From positions 1,364,001 through 1,428,000 of the forward strand of contig NZ_CP071517.1 of NCBI RefSeq assembly GCF_016613475.2: a DNA stretch of 64,000 bases, given 5' to 3'. Numbering within the stretch: position 1 is the first letter of the stretch; each line of letters opens with the position of its first letter. The position numbers and the translations under genes were made by a program. The notes below the pieces were generated by a model, which made no database searches, had not been told where the DNA came from, and saw only the letters and a list, made by a program, of their open reading frames with translations. Positions 10,453-19,970 of this stretch are shown here, one piece after another. The stretch is from Lysobacter arenosi (GTDB taxonomy: Bacteria; Pseudomonadota; Gammaproteobacteria; Xanthomonadales; Xanthomonadaceae).

Positions 10453-10980
10453 CTACACCACCGTCAATGCGCCGTCGTTGATGGTCACCATCGTGCCGGC
10501 CAGGACGATGCTCGCACCGCGGCCGTTGCTGATGGTGATGCCCGCTTCGTTGACCGCGATGGTTGCCCCGTTCTGCGCGCGCAACAGCACGCCTCCGTCG
10601 GGCCCTGGCATGTCCGACACCAGCACCGAATTCTGACCGGGCGTCTGCAGCAGCATCGCCGGCACGCCCTGGCCGGCCGCGGCCATCACCGGCATCTCGC
10701 CGGCATCCACCCAGTAGCCACCGACCCAGATCGGCAATTCGGGATCGCCCTGTTCGAACTCCACCCAGACCGGTGCACCGATCGCCGGCAGCAGGAACAG
10801 GCCACTCTGGTGGCCGGCCACCGGCACGCACGGCATCGCCCAGCGCGAGCCGCCGCCGTCGATGACCTTGGGCACCTGCACCAGCACGCGTCCTAGCTGC
10901 AGCGGATCGATGTTGTCGACGACCACGCCACGGTGCTTGCCGAAATGCCGGAGGGGAGCTGTCTTTGTCTGGTGCGGCAT
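10453..10980 (-). CDS. Phage baseplate protein V / gp5-like spike protein
   Basis: This protein of about 175 residues has an N-terminal gp5/VgrG-type OB fold (GKHRGVVVDNIDPLQLGRVLVQVP, then LLPAIGAPVWVEFEQGDPELPIWVGGYW), followed by a short repetitive beta-prism-like region (GGVLLRAQNGATIAVNEAG and ITISNGRGASIVLAG). These features match the central spike of phage tails and of extracellular contractile injection systems. It forms a tight pair with the following small tip-like gene. The start at 10980 (MPHQTK) is preferred over longer frames because upstream sequence is not family-like. Its isolation from other tail genes is unusual. Confidence 0.78.
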   Translation of the reverse strand: MPHQTKTAPLRHFGKHRGVVVDNIDPLQLGRVLVQVPKVIDGGGSRWAMPCVPVAGHQSGLFLLPAIGAPVWVEFEQGDPELPIWVGGYWVDAGEMPVMAAAGQGVPAMLLQTPGQNSVLVSDMPGPDGGVLLRAQNGATIAVNEAGITISNGRGASIVLAGTMVTINDGALTVV

Positions 10981-11082
10981 TCGACTCGATTCCCGCGTGG
11001 TTCCTGAACGTGCGGCTCCCCCCGTGAACATCAAACGTGAACAGCCATGCACGCAGGCCAAGCCCGCCGCTCGTCGCCACGT

Positions 11083-11098
11083 TCAACCAGATGGTTGA
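11083..11098. promoter_or_regulatory. ArsR operator 1
   Basis: TCAACCA-GA-TGGTTGA is a perfect 7-2-7 palindrome 32 bases upstream of the ArsR-type regulator start. The same arms recur 40 bases downstream. A winged-helix dimer site is inferred. Confidence 0.75.
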
Positions 11099-11122
11099 CA
11101 ATCCCGAACGGCGCCGCGATCC

Positions 11123-11138
11123 TCAACCACATGGTTGA
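11123..11138. promoter_or_regulatory. ArsR operator 2 overlapping the start codon
   Basis: TCAACCA-CA-TGGTTGA has exactly the same seven-base arms as operator 1. It includes the ATG (11131-11133) of the regulator gene, so bound repressor would directly cover the translation start region of the DNA. Confidence 0.75.
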
Positions 11139-11523
11139 AGGTAATCCCCAGCGTCTCGACGCGATCTTCCACGCCCTGTCCGACCCGACGCGGCGCGCGA
11201 TGCTGCGCGACCTGTCCGGACAGCAACGCAGCGTCGGCGAGCTGGCGGCCCCGTTCGACATCTCGCTGGCGGCCGCCTCCAAGCACATCAAGGTCCTCGA
11301 GCGTGCCGGCCTGGTGCAGCGCGAAGTGCAGGGCCGCCTGCATGTCTGCCGGCTCGATGCCCGCCCCCTCCACGCCGGTGTGGAATGGATGCGCCACTAC
11401 GAACGCTTCTGGAACGAGCGACTCGATGCCCTCGATGCGCTGCTCAAGGCCGAGGACCGTGTAGCCGCGGCCGCCTCGCCCGCCAACGCCAGACCCGCAA
11501 ACAAACCCTCCAGGAGCAAGTAA
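11131..11523 (+). CDS. ArsR/SmtB-family transcriptional repressor
   Basis: This 130-residue winged-helix regulator has the ArsR core LDAIFHALSDPTRRAMLRDL, SVGELAAPFDISLAAASKHI and KVLERAGLVQREVQGRLH. No cysteine or histidine metal-site cluster typical of metal sensors is seen. It fits the SdpR-like group that sits in operons with SRPBCC proteins. The ATG at 11131 follows the first family-like residues and lies inside a palindromic operator. The stop overlaps the start of the next SRPBCC gene (TAATG), so the three genes form a self-repressed operon (inference). Confidence 0.9.
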   Translation: MVEGNPQRLDAIFHALSDPTRRAMLRDLSGQQRSVGELAAPFDISLAAASKHIKVLERAGLVQREVQGRLHVCRLDARPLHAGVEWMRHYERFWNERLDALDALLKAEDRVAAAASPANARPANKPSRSK

Positions 11524-11951
11524 TGAGTCCTGTGATCGTCCGCGTCAGCCGTCGATTCGATGCCGCGCCCGAACGTGTCTTCGATGCCTGGCTCGACCCG
11601 GCCACCGCCGGACGCTGGCTATTCGCGACCGCCGACGGGCAGATGCAACGGGTGCAGATCGAGGCGCGCCTGGGTGGTCGCTATGCCATCGTCGAGCGAC
11701 GCCCCAATGGCGATGCCGAGCACTTCGGGCGCTATCTGGAGATCGACCGGCCGCACCGCCTGGTGTTCACGCTGGCGATGGAGGAAGACGCCGACCAGGG
11801 GGATCGCATCACTGTCGAGATCGTCCCCGACGGCGACGGCAGCCTCCTGACACTCACCCATGAAATGGCAGCCGAGCACGCCGAGTACGCGAAGCCGGCC
11901 GAATCGGGCTGGACGATGGTGCTGGCCGCACTCGATCGCCATCTCGCCTGA
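11523..11951 (+). CDS. SRPBCC / AHSA1-domain protein
   Basis: This 142-residue START/Bet v1-like protein shows the AHSA1 pattern: VSRRFDAAPERVFDAWLDPATAGRW near the N-terminus, GGRYAIVERRPNG in the middle, and a C-terminal helix GWTMVLAALDRHLA. The fold makes a hydrophobic cavity; ligands and roles vary and are unknown here. It overlaps the ArsR gene by one base and lies 21 bases before a second SRPBCC gene. Pairing of ArsR with SRPBCC proteins is widespread, so this protein may bind the inducing compound or act on it (inference). Confidence 0.88.
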   Translation: MSPVIVRVSRRFDAAPERVFDAWLDPATAGRWLFATADGQMQRVQIEARLGGRYAIVERRPNGDAEHFGRYLEIDRPHRLVFTLAMEEDADQGDRITVEIVPDGDGSLLTLTHEMAAEHAEYAKPAESGWTMVLAALDRHLA

Positions 11952-11972
11952 TCAATACCGCAGGAGTTCCCG

Positions 11973-12527
11973 ATGCCCTCTTCAATCTCCAACGATGATT
12001 TCGGCGTCGCCACCGCCGCCGACACCGTACTCATCGAACGCACCCTGCCCGGGCCGATCGAACGCGTCTGGGCCTACCTGACCGAGTCGGACAAGCGCAG
12101 CACCTGGCTCGCCTCCGGTGAGATGGAGCTGCACGCCGGTGGCCGCGTCGACATGGAGTTCCGCAACTCGGAACTGACCGAAAACGACGAAGCTCCACCG
12201 CAGAAGTACGCGCAGTACGCAGGCCCAAGCCAGATGCACGGCCGCATCATCGCCTGCGATCCGCCGCGGCTGCTGGAATACTCATGGGGCGAGGCCGACT
12301 CGGATTCGCAGGTGCGGTTCGAGCTCACGCCGCGCGGCAAGGATGTGCAACTGGTCGTCACGCACAGCCGCCTGGCAACGCGCGACGACATGACCAGCGT
12401 TGCCGCGGGCTGGCACACGCACCTGGGCATCCTCGCCGATCGTCTCGCCGGTCGTACGCCACCCGGGTTCTGGGCAACGCATACGCGCGTGGAGGCGGAG
12501 TACGAGAAGCGGATTCCGCGCGAGTGA
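11973..12527 (+). CDS. SRPBCC-family protein, second copy
   Basis: This 184-residue protein has an SRPBCC/AHSA1 core: LIERTLPGPIERVWAYLTES, GGRVDMEFRNSEL, LLEYSWGE and VTHSRLATRD, ending with GWHTHLGILADRLAG. It is longer than its upstream neighbour and only distantly similar, so the pair is not a recent duplication. It is probably the last gene of the ArsR operon, since the next gene starts 34 bases later but encodes an unrelated lipoprotein. No catalytic residues can be assigned. Confidence 0.87.
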   Translation: MPSSISNDDFGVATAADTVLIERTLPGPIERVWAYLTESDKRSTWLASGEMELHAGGRVDMEFRNSELTENDEAPPQKYAQYAGPSQMHGRIIACDPPRLLEYSWGEADSDSQVRFELTPRGKDVQLVVTHSRLATRDDMTSVAAGWHTHLGILADRLAGRTPPGFWATHTRVEAEYEKRIPRE

Positions 12528-12561
12528 TCCGACATCGGAGCAAAGCCGCTAGGCTATTGCG

Positions 12562-13023
12562 ATGAAAACCGCATCGCGCCTCCTCGTCGTCCTCGTCCTG
12601 TCCGCCCTCGCCGCCTGCGCCGATCCCGGCCCGCCGCCCGGCGGCACCATCGCCCGCTTCGAGGCGATCGACCACCAAGTCGGCACCGGCGCGGTCGCCA
12701 CGTCCGGCCAGGACGTGACCGTGCACTACACCGGCTGGAACTACGAGCAGAAGGCCACCGACGGGCGCGGCAGCAAGTTCGACAGCTCACGCGACCGCAA
12801 TGAGCCCTTTACCTTCCTGCTCGGCGCCGGCCGCGTCATCCGCGGCTGGGATGAAGGCGTGGCCGGCATGCGCGTCGGCGGTCGCCGCGTGCTGATGATC
12901 CCGCCGGCCTACGGCTATGGCAGCGCCGGCGCAGGCGGCGTCATTCCGCCCAACGGGTCACTGGTGTTCGAAGTCGAGCTGCTCGACGTGCGCGAGCACG
13001 GCAGCCCGTCGAAAGGCCGCTGA
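12562..13023 (+). CDS. FKBP-type peptidyl-prolyl isomerase, lipoprotein
   Basis: This 153-residue protein has a signal ending in lipobox LAAC (C19), so it should be a membrane-anchored periplasmic lipoprotein. The FKBP domain is complete: [70 protein letters not shown]. It catalyses cis-trans isomerisation of prolyl bonds and assists folding of exported proteins. The stop codon lies inside a seven-base-pair hairpin shared with the opposing LLM gene's stop. Confidence 0.93.
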   Translation: MKTASRLLVVLVLSALAACADPGPPPGGTIARFEAIDHQVGTGAVATSGQDVTVHYTGWNYEQKATDGRGSKFDSSRDRNEPFTFLLGAGRVIRGWDEGVAGMRVGGRRVLMIPPAYGYGSAGAGGVIPPNGSLVFEVELLDVREHGSPSKGR

Positions 13024-13033
13024 CCGGCAACGG

Positions 13034-13037
<4 letters not shown>
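13020..13037. terminator. Hairpin spanning two convergent stop codons
   Basis: CTGACCG-GCAA-CGGTCAG forms a perfect seven-base stem with a GCAA tetraloop. It includes TGA of the FKBP gene (13021-13023) and the complementary TGA of the opposing LLM gene (13034-13036). There is no T-tract, so termination efficiency is uncertain. Confidence 0.5.
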
Positions 13038-14041
<1,004 letters not shown>

Positions 14042-14153
14042 GGGGGCACTCCTTGGCGCTAACCGGCGATCTGGGGGCGGATCGACGCGACTCCAGAGCG
14101 CCAGTGTTCCAGCCGTGCGCGCGCAGCATTGCAGCGACGCGCCAGCGTCAGCA

Positions 14154-14609
14154 TCACCACAAATCGAACACTACACCTTCGCGGTCGTTGTCCCAGATGG
14201 TGCTGAACACCCACCAGCGCCCGTGTTCGTGGCACAGCTGGATGCTGTTGGCGCCGCGCTTGAGCAGCACCGGCGAGTCCGCCGCCGGCCGCGCTTCGTA
14301 ACGGCTCCAGACATGGGCGACCTGGCCATAGCGCTGGATGCGCTGGTCGACCTCGACCTCATGGAAATCGTTGGCAGCGAAGAACGGCGCCACATCCAGG
14401 ATGTAGCTGTCGACGTCGAACACCATCGCGCGCGTACTGCCATCGGCTTCCACCACCGTGCGCAGGCTTCGCGCCTGCGGATGCTGCAGGTAGCGGAAGC
14501 GCGGCCAATCCCGCGGCGCCCCGGCCGGACCGGAAATGCACTCGTAGATCGCCCGCACCAGGCGCGGGATGTCCTGCGTGTCCTGCCACCAGCGCTGGTC
14601 GTCGTCCAT
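14154..14609 (-). CDS. Conserved hypothetical protein, possibly NTF2/SnoaL-like
   Basis: This 151-residue soluble protein has no signal peptide. Its alternating strands and aromatic residues ([21 protein letters not shown], then HVWSRYEAR, then [14 protein letters not shown]) suggest a cone-shaped NTF2-like fold, as in SnoaL/DUF4440 proteins. That is a pattern-level guess. An AGGAGG ribosome site sits nine bases before the ATG at 14609, which supports it as a real gene. It may be co-transcribed with the serine hydrolase upstream, whose stop is only 48 bases away. Confidence 0.75.
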   Translation of the reverse strand: MDDDQRWWQDTQDIPRLVRAIYECISGPAGAPRDWPRFRYLQHPQARSLRTVVEADGSTRAMVFDVDSYILDVAPFFAANDFHEVEVDQRIQRYGQVAHVWSRYEARPAADSPVLLKRGANSIQLCHEHGRWWVFSTIWDNDREGVVFDLW

Positions 14610-14657
14610 CTCGATAGCCTCCTGCGGGCGCCGTGAGGTGATTGTGAGCAGAAAACC

Positions 14658-16298
14658 TTACCCCGACGCCTTGCCGCCTTCGTCCACAGGCACCAGACGC
14701 AGGTCCTGGAAGTCGAAGCTGAAATCGGTCAGCGGCGAGATTGCTTCCATCCGCGCTTCGCGTATGCCGCCATCGGCATCGAGGGCAAAGTTGACGAAGG
14801 CATCGGCATTGAGCCAGCGCTCGTTCCAGCGGACCACGAAGGTGTCGTGCTGCCAGGGCGTCAGTTCGCCCACCAGTTCAGGGGTGCGGCTGAAGCGCAT
14901 GACCAGCTTGCCGCCGCGCTGCTCAACGAGTACGTCGCCGTACCACGGGTCGCGGTAGGTGCGGGCATAGCGCGCCAGCGGCAACGACGGCGGCGCAGCG
15001 GTTGCACGCGCGGCCAGATGCTTCTGCCAGTCCTCGTCGGCCTTGCCCTTCGACTTGGCCAGGGCGGCGGCGTAGGCGGCGCTCCAGTCGGTCTTTGGCG
15101 CATCGAGGTAGGCATCGAGCACGCGCAGGGTGACGGCGTTGAACGCCCCGCCGACCTCGGCATTGGTCAGCACGATCACGCCCAGTTTGTGCTGCGGCAC
15201 CAGGGTCAGGCGCGAGACCATGCCAGGCCAGCCACCGGTGTGCCAGACCAGCTTGCTGCCGCGATAGTCCGACAGTTGCCAGCCCTCGCCGTAGCCGAGG
15301 AAGTTGGGCCTGGCCGCTTCCAGTTCCGGCACCGAAGGCTTGGCAATCGGAATGGGCGTGAGCACCGACCACATGCCCTGCTGGCGCTCCTCGCTGAACA
15401 CCCGGTGTTCGGTACCGCGCGCATCGCGGTAGGTGCCGCCGGCGAGTTGCATGTTCATCCAGCGACTCATGTCGTGCACGCTGGAATAGATGCCGCCGGC
15501 ACCGGAGACATTGCCCCACGACATGCGCGGCGCCGGTTGCAGGTCCTTGAAATCGGCCTTGGCGTAACCGGTGGCGACGTTGTCGCGCGGGCGCAGCGCA
15601 TCGCTGTTGAATCGCGTGTCGCGCATGCCCAGCGGATTGAAGATGCGCTGCTGCAGGAACTGCGCATAGGACTGGCCGCTGGCCTTCTCGATCACCAGCT
15701 GCGCCACGCCGTACAGGATGTTGTCGTAGGCGTACTGGCCGCGGAAGCTGCCGGTCAGGGGGACGTCCTTGAGGCGGCGTGCGACCTCTTCGGTGCTGTA
15801 GTCCGTGCCGGGCCAGTACAGCAGGTCGCCGGCGCCCAGGCCGAGGCCGCTGCGATGCGCGAGAAGATCGCGCACGCGCATCTCGCGGGTCACGTACGGG
15901 TCGGACATGCGGAACCACGGCAGGTGGTCGGTGACGCGGTCGTCGAGGCTGAGCTTGCCTTCGTCGGCGAGGATCGACAACGCGGCGGCCGTGAACGCCT
16001 TGGTGTTGGAGGCGATGGCGAACAGCGTGTTGGCATCGACCGGCTGGTTCCTGCCGTCCTTGCCGACTTCGCGCGCACCGAAGCCACGTTCGAGCACGAC
16101 CTGGCCGTCCTTGACGATGGCCACGGCGATGCCGGGAACATCGAACTGCTTGCGCACGCCCTCGACGTAGGCATCGAAGTCCTGCAACTGCGGCGGCAAC
16201 GTCGTCGCCGCAGGGGTTTCCTGCGCCACGGCCATGCCCTGCGCCATCAGCGCCAGGCCCAATACGGCGCCGCGCGCCGGAATCAATCGCAAAGACAT
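14658..16298 (-). CDS. Serine hydrolase (class C beta-lactamase / PBP-like)
   Basis: This 546-residue exported enzyme has signal peptide residues ~1-26 ending near VAQE. The class C motifs are present: SNTK in FAIASNTKAFTAA (nucleophile serine), the YAYDN-type tyrosine motif in GQYAYDNILYG, and HTGGWPG as the KTG-equivalent box. A C-terminal domain of about 130 residues (DUF3471-like region) follows. Members are peptidases, esterases or amidases rather than true resistance enzymes. The ATG at 16298 is chosen because it starts the signal peptide; the longer frame adds 61 unlikely residues. Confidence 0.9.
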   Translation of the reverse strand: MSLRLIPARGAVLGLALMAQGMAVAQETPAATTLPPQLQDFDAYVEGVRKQFDVPGIAVAIVKDGQVVLERGFGAREVGKDGRNQPVDANTLFAIASNTKAFTAAALSILADEGKLSLDDRVTDHLPWFRMSDPYVTREMRVRDLLAHRSGLGLGAGDLLYWPGTDYSTEEVARRLKDVPLTGSFRGQYAYDNILYGVAQLVIEKASGQSYAQFLQQRIFNPLGMRDTRFNSDALRPRDNVATGYAKADFKDLQPAPRMSWGNVSGAGGIYSSVHDMSRWMNMQLAGGTYRDARGTEHRVFSEERQQGMWSVLTPIPIAKPSVPELEAARPNFLGYGEGWQLSDYRGSKLVWHTGGWPGMVSRLTLVPQHKLGVIVLTNAEVGGAFNAVTLRVLDAYLDAPKTDWSAAYAAALAKSKGKADEDWQKHLAARATAAPPSLPLARYARTYRDPWYGDVLVEQRGGKLVMRFSRTPELVGELTPWQHDTFVVRWNERWLNADAFVNFALDADGGIREARMEAISPLTDFSFDFQDLRLVPVDEGGKASG

Positions 16299-16453
16299 GC
16301 GGTGGTCTGCTCCCCAGGGTTGCAGCCACCTTAGCCAAACAGGGAGGCGATCCCAACCCCTTTTTTCTTTGCCCTGCCCTTTGCAGGAAAGGGGCGCTTG
16401 CGAGGCAAGCAGGCATAATTCCGCTCTTCCCCCGTCCGGCAGCTGCCTTGCCA

Positions 16454-17707
16454 ATGCCCGCCCCATCCCGCACTCCCGCACGCCTGGCCATCATCGGTGG
16501 CGGCCCCGCCGGCCTGATGGCGGCCGAAGTCGCGCGCGCGGCCGGGCTGCAGGTCGACCTGTTCGAAGCCAAGGGCTCGGTGGGCCGCAAGTTCCTGATC
16601 GCCGGCAAGGGCGGCCTCAACCTCACCCACGGCGAACCGCGCCCCGAATTCGACGCGCGCTACGGGTCACGTCGCGACGACATCGCCGCCTGGCTCGACG
16701 ATTTCGATGCGGACGCGCTGCGCGAATGGGCACGCGACGGATTCGGCATCGACACCTATGTCGGCACCTCAGGCCGCGTCTTCCCGATGGACCGCAAGGC
16801 CGCGCCGCTGCTGCGTGGCTGGGTGCGACGGCTGCGCGAGCAGGGCGTGAGTTTCCATGTCCAGCATCGCTGGCTGGGCTGGGACGACGACGGCGCCCTG
16901 CGCTTCGACACGCCCGATGGCGAACAGGCATTCGTCGCAGACGCCACCGTGCTCGCGCTCGGGGGTGGCAGCTGGCCGGAGCTGGGTTCCGACGGCGCCT
17001 GGGAGGATCTGCTGCGCACGCGTGGCGTCGAAGTCGCCCCGCTGCAACCGTCCAACTGCGGTTTCGACATCGGCTGGAGCGAGCACTTCGCCGGCCGCCA
17101 CGCTGGCGCACCGTTGAAGCCGGTCGTCGCCCATTGGCGCGACGATGCCGGCGTCGAACACGCGCTGCAGGGCGAGTGCGTCGTCACCGCGACCGGTATC
17201 GAAGGCAGTCTGGTCTACGCGCTGTCGGCAACCCTGCGCGATGCGATCGCGGCCAATGGCGAAGCCCGCATCGAGCTGGACCTGGCGCCGGGCCGCGACC
17301 TGCAGCGCCTGCAGCACGACCTCTCCCGGCCGCGCGGCGGACGCAGCCTGAGCGAGCACCTGCGGCGCCATGCCGGCATCACCGGCGTCAAATCCGGGCT
17401 GCTGCATGAAGTGCTGGGCAAGGAAGCGCTGCACGACGATGCGGTGCTGGCACGAACGATCAAGCGCCTGCCATTGCGCCTGCTGCGCCCGCGGCCGATT
17501 GCCGAAGCCATCAGCAGCGCCGGTGGCGTCCGCCTGGAGGCGCTGGACGAGGCGTTGATGACCCGCTCGATGCCCGGCGTGTTCTGCGCCGGCGAGATGC
17601 TCGACTGGGAAGCGCCGACCGGCGGCTATCTGCTGACGGCGTGCTTCGCCAGCGGACTGCGCGCCGCGCGCGGCGCGGTTGCGTGGCTATCCCGCTCCGA
17701 CGCGTAG
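16454..17707 (+). CDS. NAD(P)/FAD-dependent flavoprotein, TIGR03862-like
   Basis: This 417-residue protein has the FAD Rossmann motif LAIIGGGPAGLMAAEVA (about 12-28), the signature GRKFLIAGKGGLNLTHGE, VLALGGGSWPELGSDG, and the C-terminal GVFCAGEMLDWEAPTGGYLL. This is the pattern of the TIGR03862/PP_4765 flavoprotein family, related to HI0933. Function is not established. ATG at 16454 is preferred to the TTG six bases earlier. A CATAAT hexamer about 34 bases upstream could be its -10. Only one base separates its stop from the opposing lipoprotein gene. Confidence 0.9.
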   Translation: MPAPSRTPARLAIIGGGPAGLMAAEVARAAGLQVDLFEAKGSVGRKFLIAGKGGLNLTHGEPRPEFDARYGSRRDDIAAWLDDFDADALREWARDGFGIDTYVGTSGRVFPMDRKAAPLLRGWVRRLREQGVSFHVQHRWLGWDDDGALRFDTPDGEQAFVADATVLALGGGSWPELGSDGAWEDLLRTRGVEVAPLQPSNCGFDIGWSEHFAGRHAGAPLKPVVAHWRDDAGVEHALQGECVVTATGIEGSLVYALSATLRDAIAANGEARIELDLAPGRDLQRLQHDLSRPRGGRSLSEHLRRHAGITGVKSGLLHEVLGKEALHDDAVLARTIKRLPLRLLRPRPIAEAISSAGGVRLEALDEALMTRSMPGVFCAGEMLDWEAPTGGYLLTACFASGLRAARGAVAWLSRSDA

Positions 17708-17708
17708 T

Positions 17709-18371
17709 TCAGCCCTTGGGCGGTGCGGCCACGGGCAGGTACATCGTGCTCGCGCACAGCTCGATGCCCTTGGCGCTGGCGGCCGGCATGTCGGTGCCTT
17801 TCAGGCCGATCACCTTGACCATTTCGCCGCTGGCATCCGTCACCTTGGCCAGCGCGATGAAACCGGTCGGGTTGCCGCCGCACATGGCGTTGGACGGCAT
17901 CTGCGTCGGCGGGGTCTGCTCGAGCACGCGGCGCAGTTCGATCTCCTGGTCGGCCGGCACCATCATCGCCTGGGCATAGGTATTGCCGGCCGAGTACTGG
18001 TCGGCGCCGTTGACGATCGCCACGCGCTCGGTGGTGAAGCTGGCGCCGTTGTCGCCGCGCATCATGTTGTCTTCGATGGTGAGCTTGCCCGTCACCGCCG
18101 TTGCCACCGGATTGCCCGGCTCGAACTCTCCCATCGCCACGGCCTTGACCATCGGCGGCGCAGCGCGCTCGACCGGCTCGGCGTTGACGTCCGGCTGCGG
18201 ATTGGCCGCCGGCGCAGGAGCGGTGATTTCCTCAGGCGGTGCGCTGTTGACCGGCGCCTGCTTCTCGCATGCGGCCAGCAGCAATGCGGCGGCGGCAATC
18301 GTGGACAGGGCAACATGCCTGCTGACGCGGCGGTTCACGGCCGCAGTTCCCATCGCTCGTGCTGATGCCAT
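17709..18371 (-). CDS. Predicted lipoprotein, function unknown
   Basis: This 220-residue protein has a signal segment ending in lipobox LLLAAC (C35), so it should be anchored to a membrane in the envelope. After a proline/alanine-rich linker (PPEEITAPAPAANPQPD) comes a globular region with strands such as KLTIEDNMMRGDN and FTTERVAIVNG and two cysteines (AMCGGNPTGF, ELCAS), possibly a disulfide. I do not recognise the domain. The ATG at 18371 is chosen because GAGGA lies five bases upstream. It ends one base from the flavoprotein stop on the other strand. Confidence 0.8.
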   Translation of the reverse strand: MASARAMGTAAVNRRVSRHVALSTIAAAALLLAACEKQAPVNSAPPEEITAPAPAANPQPDVNAEPVERAAPPMVKAVAMGEFEPGNPVATAVTGKLTIEDNMMRGDNGASFTTERVAIVNGADQYSAGNTYAQAMMVPADQEIELRRVLEQTPPTQMPSNAMCGGNPTGFIALAKVTDASGEMVKVIGLKGTDMPAASAKGIELCASTMYLPVAAPPKG

Positions 18372-18458
18372 CAGTGTCCTCACTTGTCATGGTCCACGGC
18401 TCTGGTGCGCCCTCGGCAAACGTCTGGCGAGTAACGCCCGCGCCGGGTTCGACTGCCT

Positions 18459-19220
18459 TCAGGCAGCGTCGTCGATCACGTCATCGATCAGCGGTTGCAG
18501 TTCGGGATCGAGCGCCACGCGCTCGTCGAACACGAAGCAGCGACCGTCGTAGTGGCGTCCGCCAACGCGTTCAAAGTAACCCAGAATGCCGCCATCGAGC
18601 TGCAATACGTTGCTCATTCCCTCGGCCTGCATCCACAACGCGGCCTTCTCGCAGCGGATGCCGCCGGTGCAGAAGCTCACCACCGTGGCGTCTTCGAGCC
18701 CATCGCGGTGCGGTTCCAGCGCCTGCGGCAGGTCGGTGAAGTTGTCGATCGGCAGGGTCAACGCATCGCTGAAGGTGCCGTAGCCGAACTCCTCGCGGTT
18801 GCGCGTATCGAGCATCACCACGCGCTTGCCCGCATCGTCGTGGCCCTGGTCGAGCCAGCGCGCCAGCGTTTCGGGCAGCACCGCCGGCGCCCTGCCGGTC
18901 AGCGGCGAGGCGTTGTCGCGGCGGAAGGCGATGATCTCCTGCTTGACCTTCACCTTCAGCCGCGCAAACGGCTGGCGCCGGCTGCGGCTGAACTTGACGA
19001 TCAGGTCGGCAAAACTTTCCTGCGCGCGCAACGCGTCGAGGAAGCCGTGGATGGCTTCGTCCGTGCCGGCCAGGAACAGGTTGATGCCCTCTCCCGCCAC
19101 CAGCATGGAACCGCGCAGCCCGGTCGCCTCGGCGCGAGTGCGCAGCTGGGCGGCAAGGTCTTCGGGGTGCTGGATGGGGGTGAAATGGTAGGCGGCGATA
19201 TTGAGCAGCATGGTGCGCAT
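18459..19220 (-). CDS. trhO: tRNA uridine(34) hydroxylase TrhO (rhodanese-domain, YceA)
   Basis: This 253-residue cytoplasmic enzyme introduces the 5-hydroxyl group on wobble uridine of some tRNAs, using oxygen. The N-terminal TrhO domain (YHFTPIQHPEDLAAQL to SRRQPFARLKVKVKQEI) precedes a rhodanese domain with active cysteine C184 in SFCTGGIRCEKA and a LDTRNREEF entry motif. The family signature GEGINLFLAG is present. Starts at 19220 (MRTMLLN) and 19211 (MLLN) are both possible; neither has a clear ribosome site. Confidence 0.92.
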   Translation of the reverse strand: MRTMLLNIAAYHFTPIQHPEDLAAQLRTRAEATGLRGSMLVAGEGINLFLAGTDEAIHGFLDALRAQESFADLIVKFSRSRRQPFARLKVKVKQEIIAFRRDNASPLTGRAPAVLPETLARWLDQGHDDAGKRVVMLDTRNREEFGYGTFSDALTLPIDNFTDLPQALEPHRDGLEDATVVSFCTGGIRCEKAALWMQAEGMSNVLQLDGGILGYFERVGGRHYDGRCFVFDERVALDPELQPLIDDVIDDAA

Positions 19221-19267
19221 TGTAAGCGCCGCCGGGCGGGCAGCCGACCCGCCGCCCAAGTCATTGA

Positions 19268-19924
19268 TTAATCTGGATTCATCGACGGCGGCTGGCGCAG
19301 CCATGCAGCGGCCAGGGCGAGCCATCCCAGGATCGCCAGGACCACGAACTTCTGGCTCAGGCCACGCGGCAACTCACGCCACAGCGCGTGGAGCCACAGC
19401 GCCGCGAAACAGAACAGCGCCAGGCCGAAGGCGATGGCGAAGCGGCGCCGCCAGTGCGGGTCGGCGCGGAAACGCCACGACTGCCCGAGCATGCCCAGGG
19501 TCGTACCCAGGAACGCCAGCGGCGCGGAGATGGCGTGGATGATGGCGCCCACGGTCAGCTTGCGATCGCCTCCCAGGTCGGTCTCGGCCTGGGCCGTGAT
19601 CGCCAGCGCCACCGCGCCGACCAGGAACAGCAACAGCACCCCCTGCCTTCCCGGACCGTCGACCGTGACGCGGAAATAGCCGATCGCCAGCACCGCGATC
19701 GCGCCTGCGAGGATCACGTAGGCAGATTGCAGCCAGGGCCCGTAGGGGCCGATCAGGTAGAAGCTCAGCGGCGCCCGGACCCAGTCGAGGTCATCACGCA
19801 GGCCCTGCAGCACGGCGGCGGTCGTGGCGAACCAGGCGATCGCCACCAGCGCGACATTCCCAAGGTTGCGGGCCAGGGCCCGCTCCCTGTACTTGATGCC
19901 AACGGAGATATCGATGCCCGACAT
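19268..19924 (-). CDS. DUF998-like integral membrane protein
   Basis: This 218-residue protein has about six hydrophobic helices. The layout matches DUF998 proteins: LSFYLIGPYGPWLQ between helices 1 and 2, conserved ETD in QAETDLGGDR, and HAISAPLAFLGTTLGMLG. Function is unknown for the family. The ATG at 19924 is favoured over the GTG one codon upstream because GGGAG is better spaced. It sits alone between trhO and a DUF1993 gene on the same strand. Confidence 0.82.
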   Translation of the reverse strand: MSGIDISVGIKYRERALARNLGNVALVAIAWFATTAAVLQGLRDDLDWVRAPLSFYLIGPYGPWLQSAYVILAGAIAVLAIGYFRVTVDGPGRQGVLLLFLVGAVALAITAQAETDLGGDRKLTVGAIIHAISAPLAFLGTTLGMLGQSWRFRADPHWRRRFAIAFGLALFCFAALWLHALWRELPRGLSQKFVVLAILGWLALAAAWLRQPPSMNPD

Positions 19925-19970
19925 CACCCAACTCCCGCGATCCGAATTGATGTTGGTCTTTAAGTAACGA

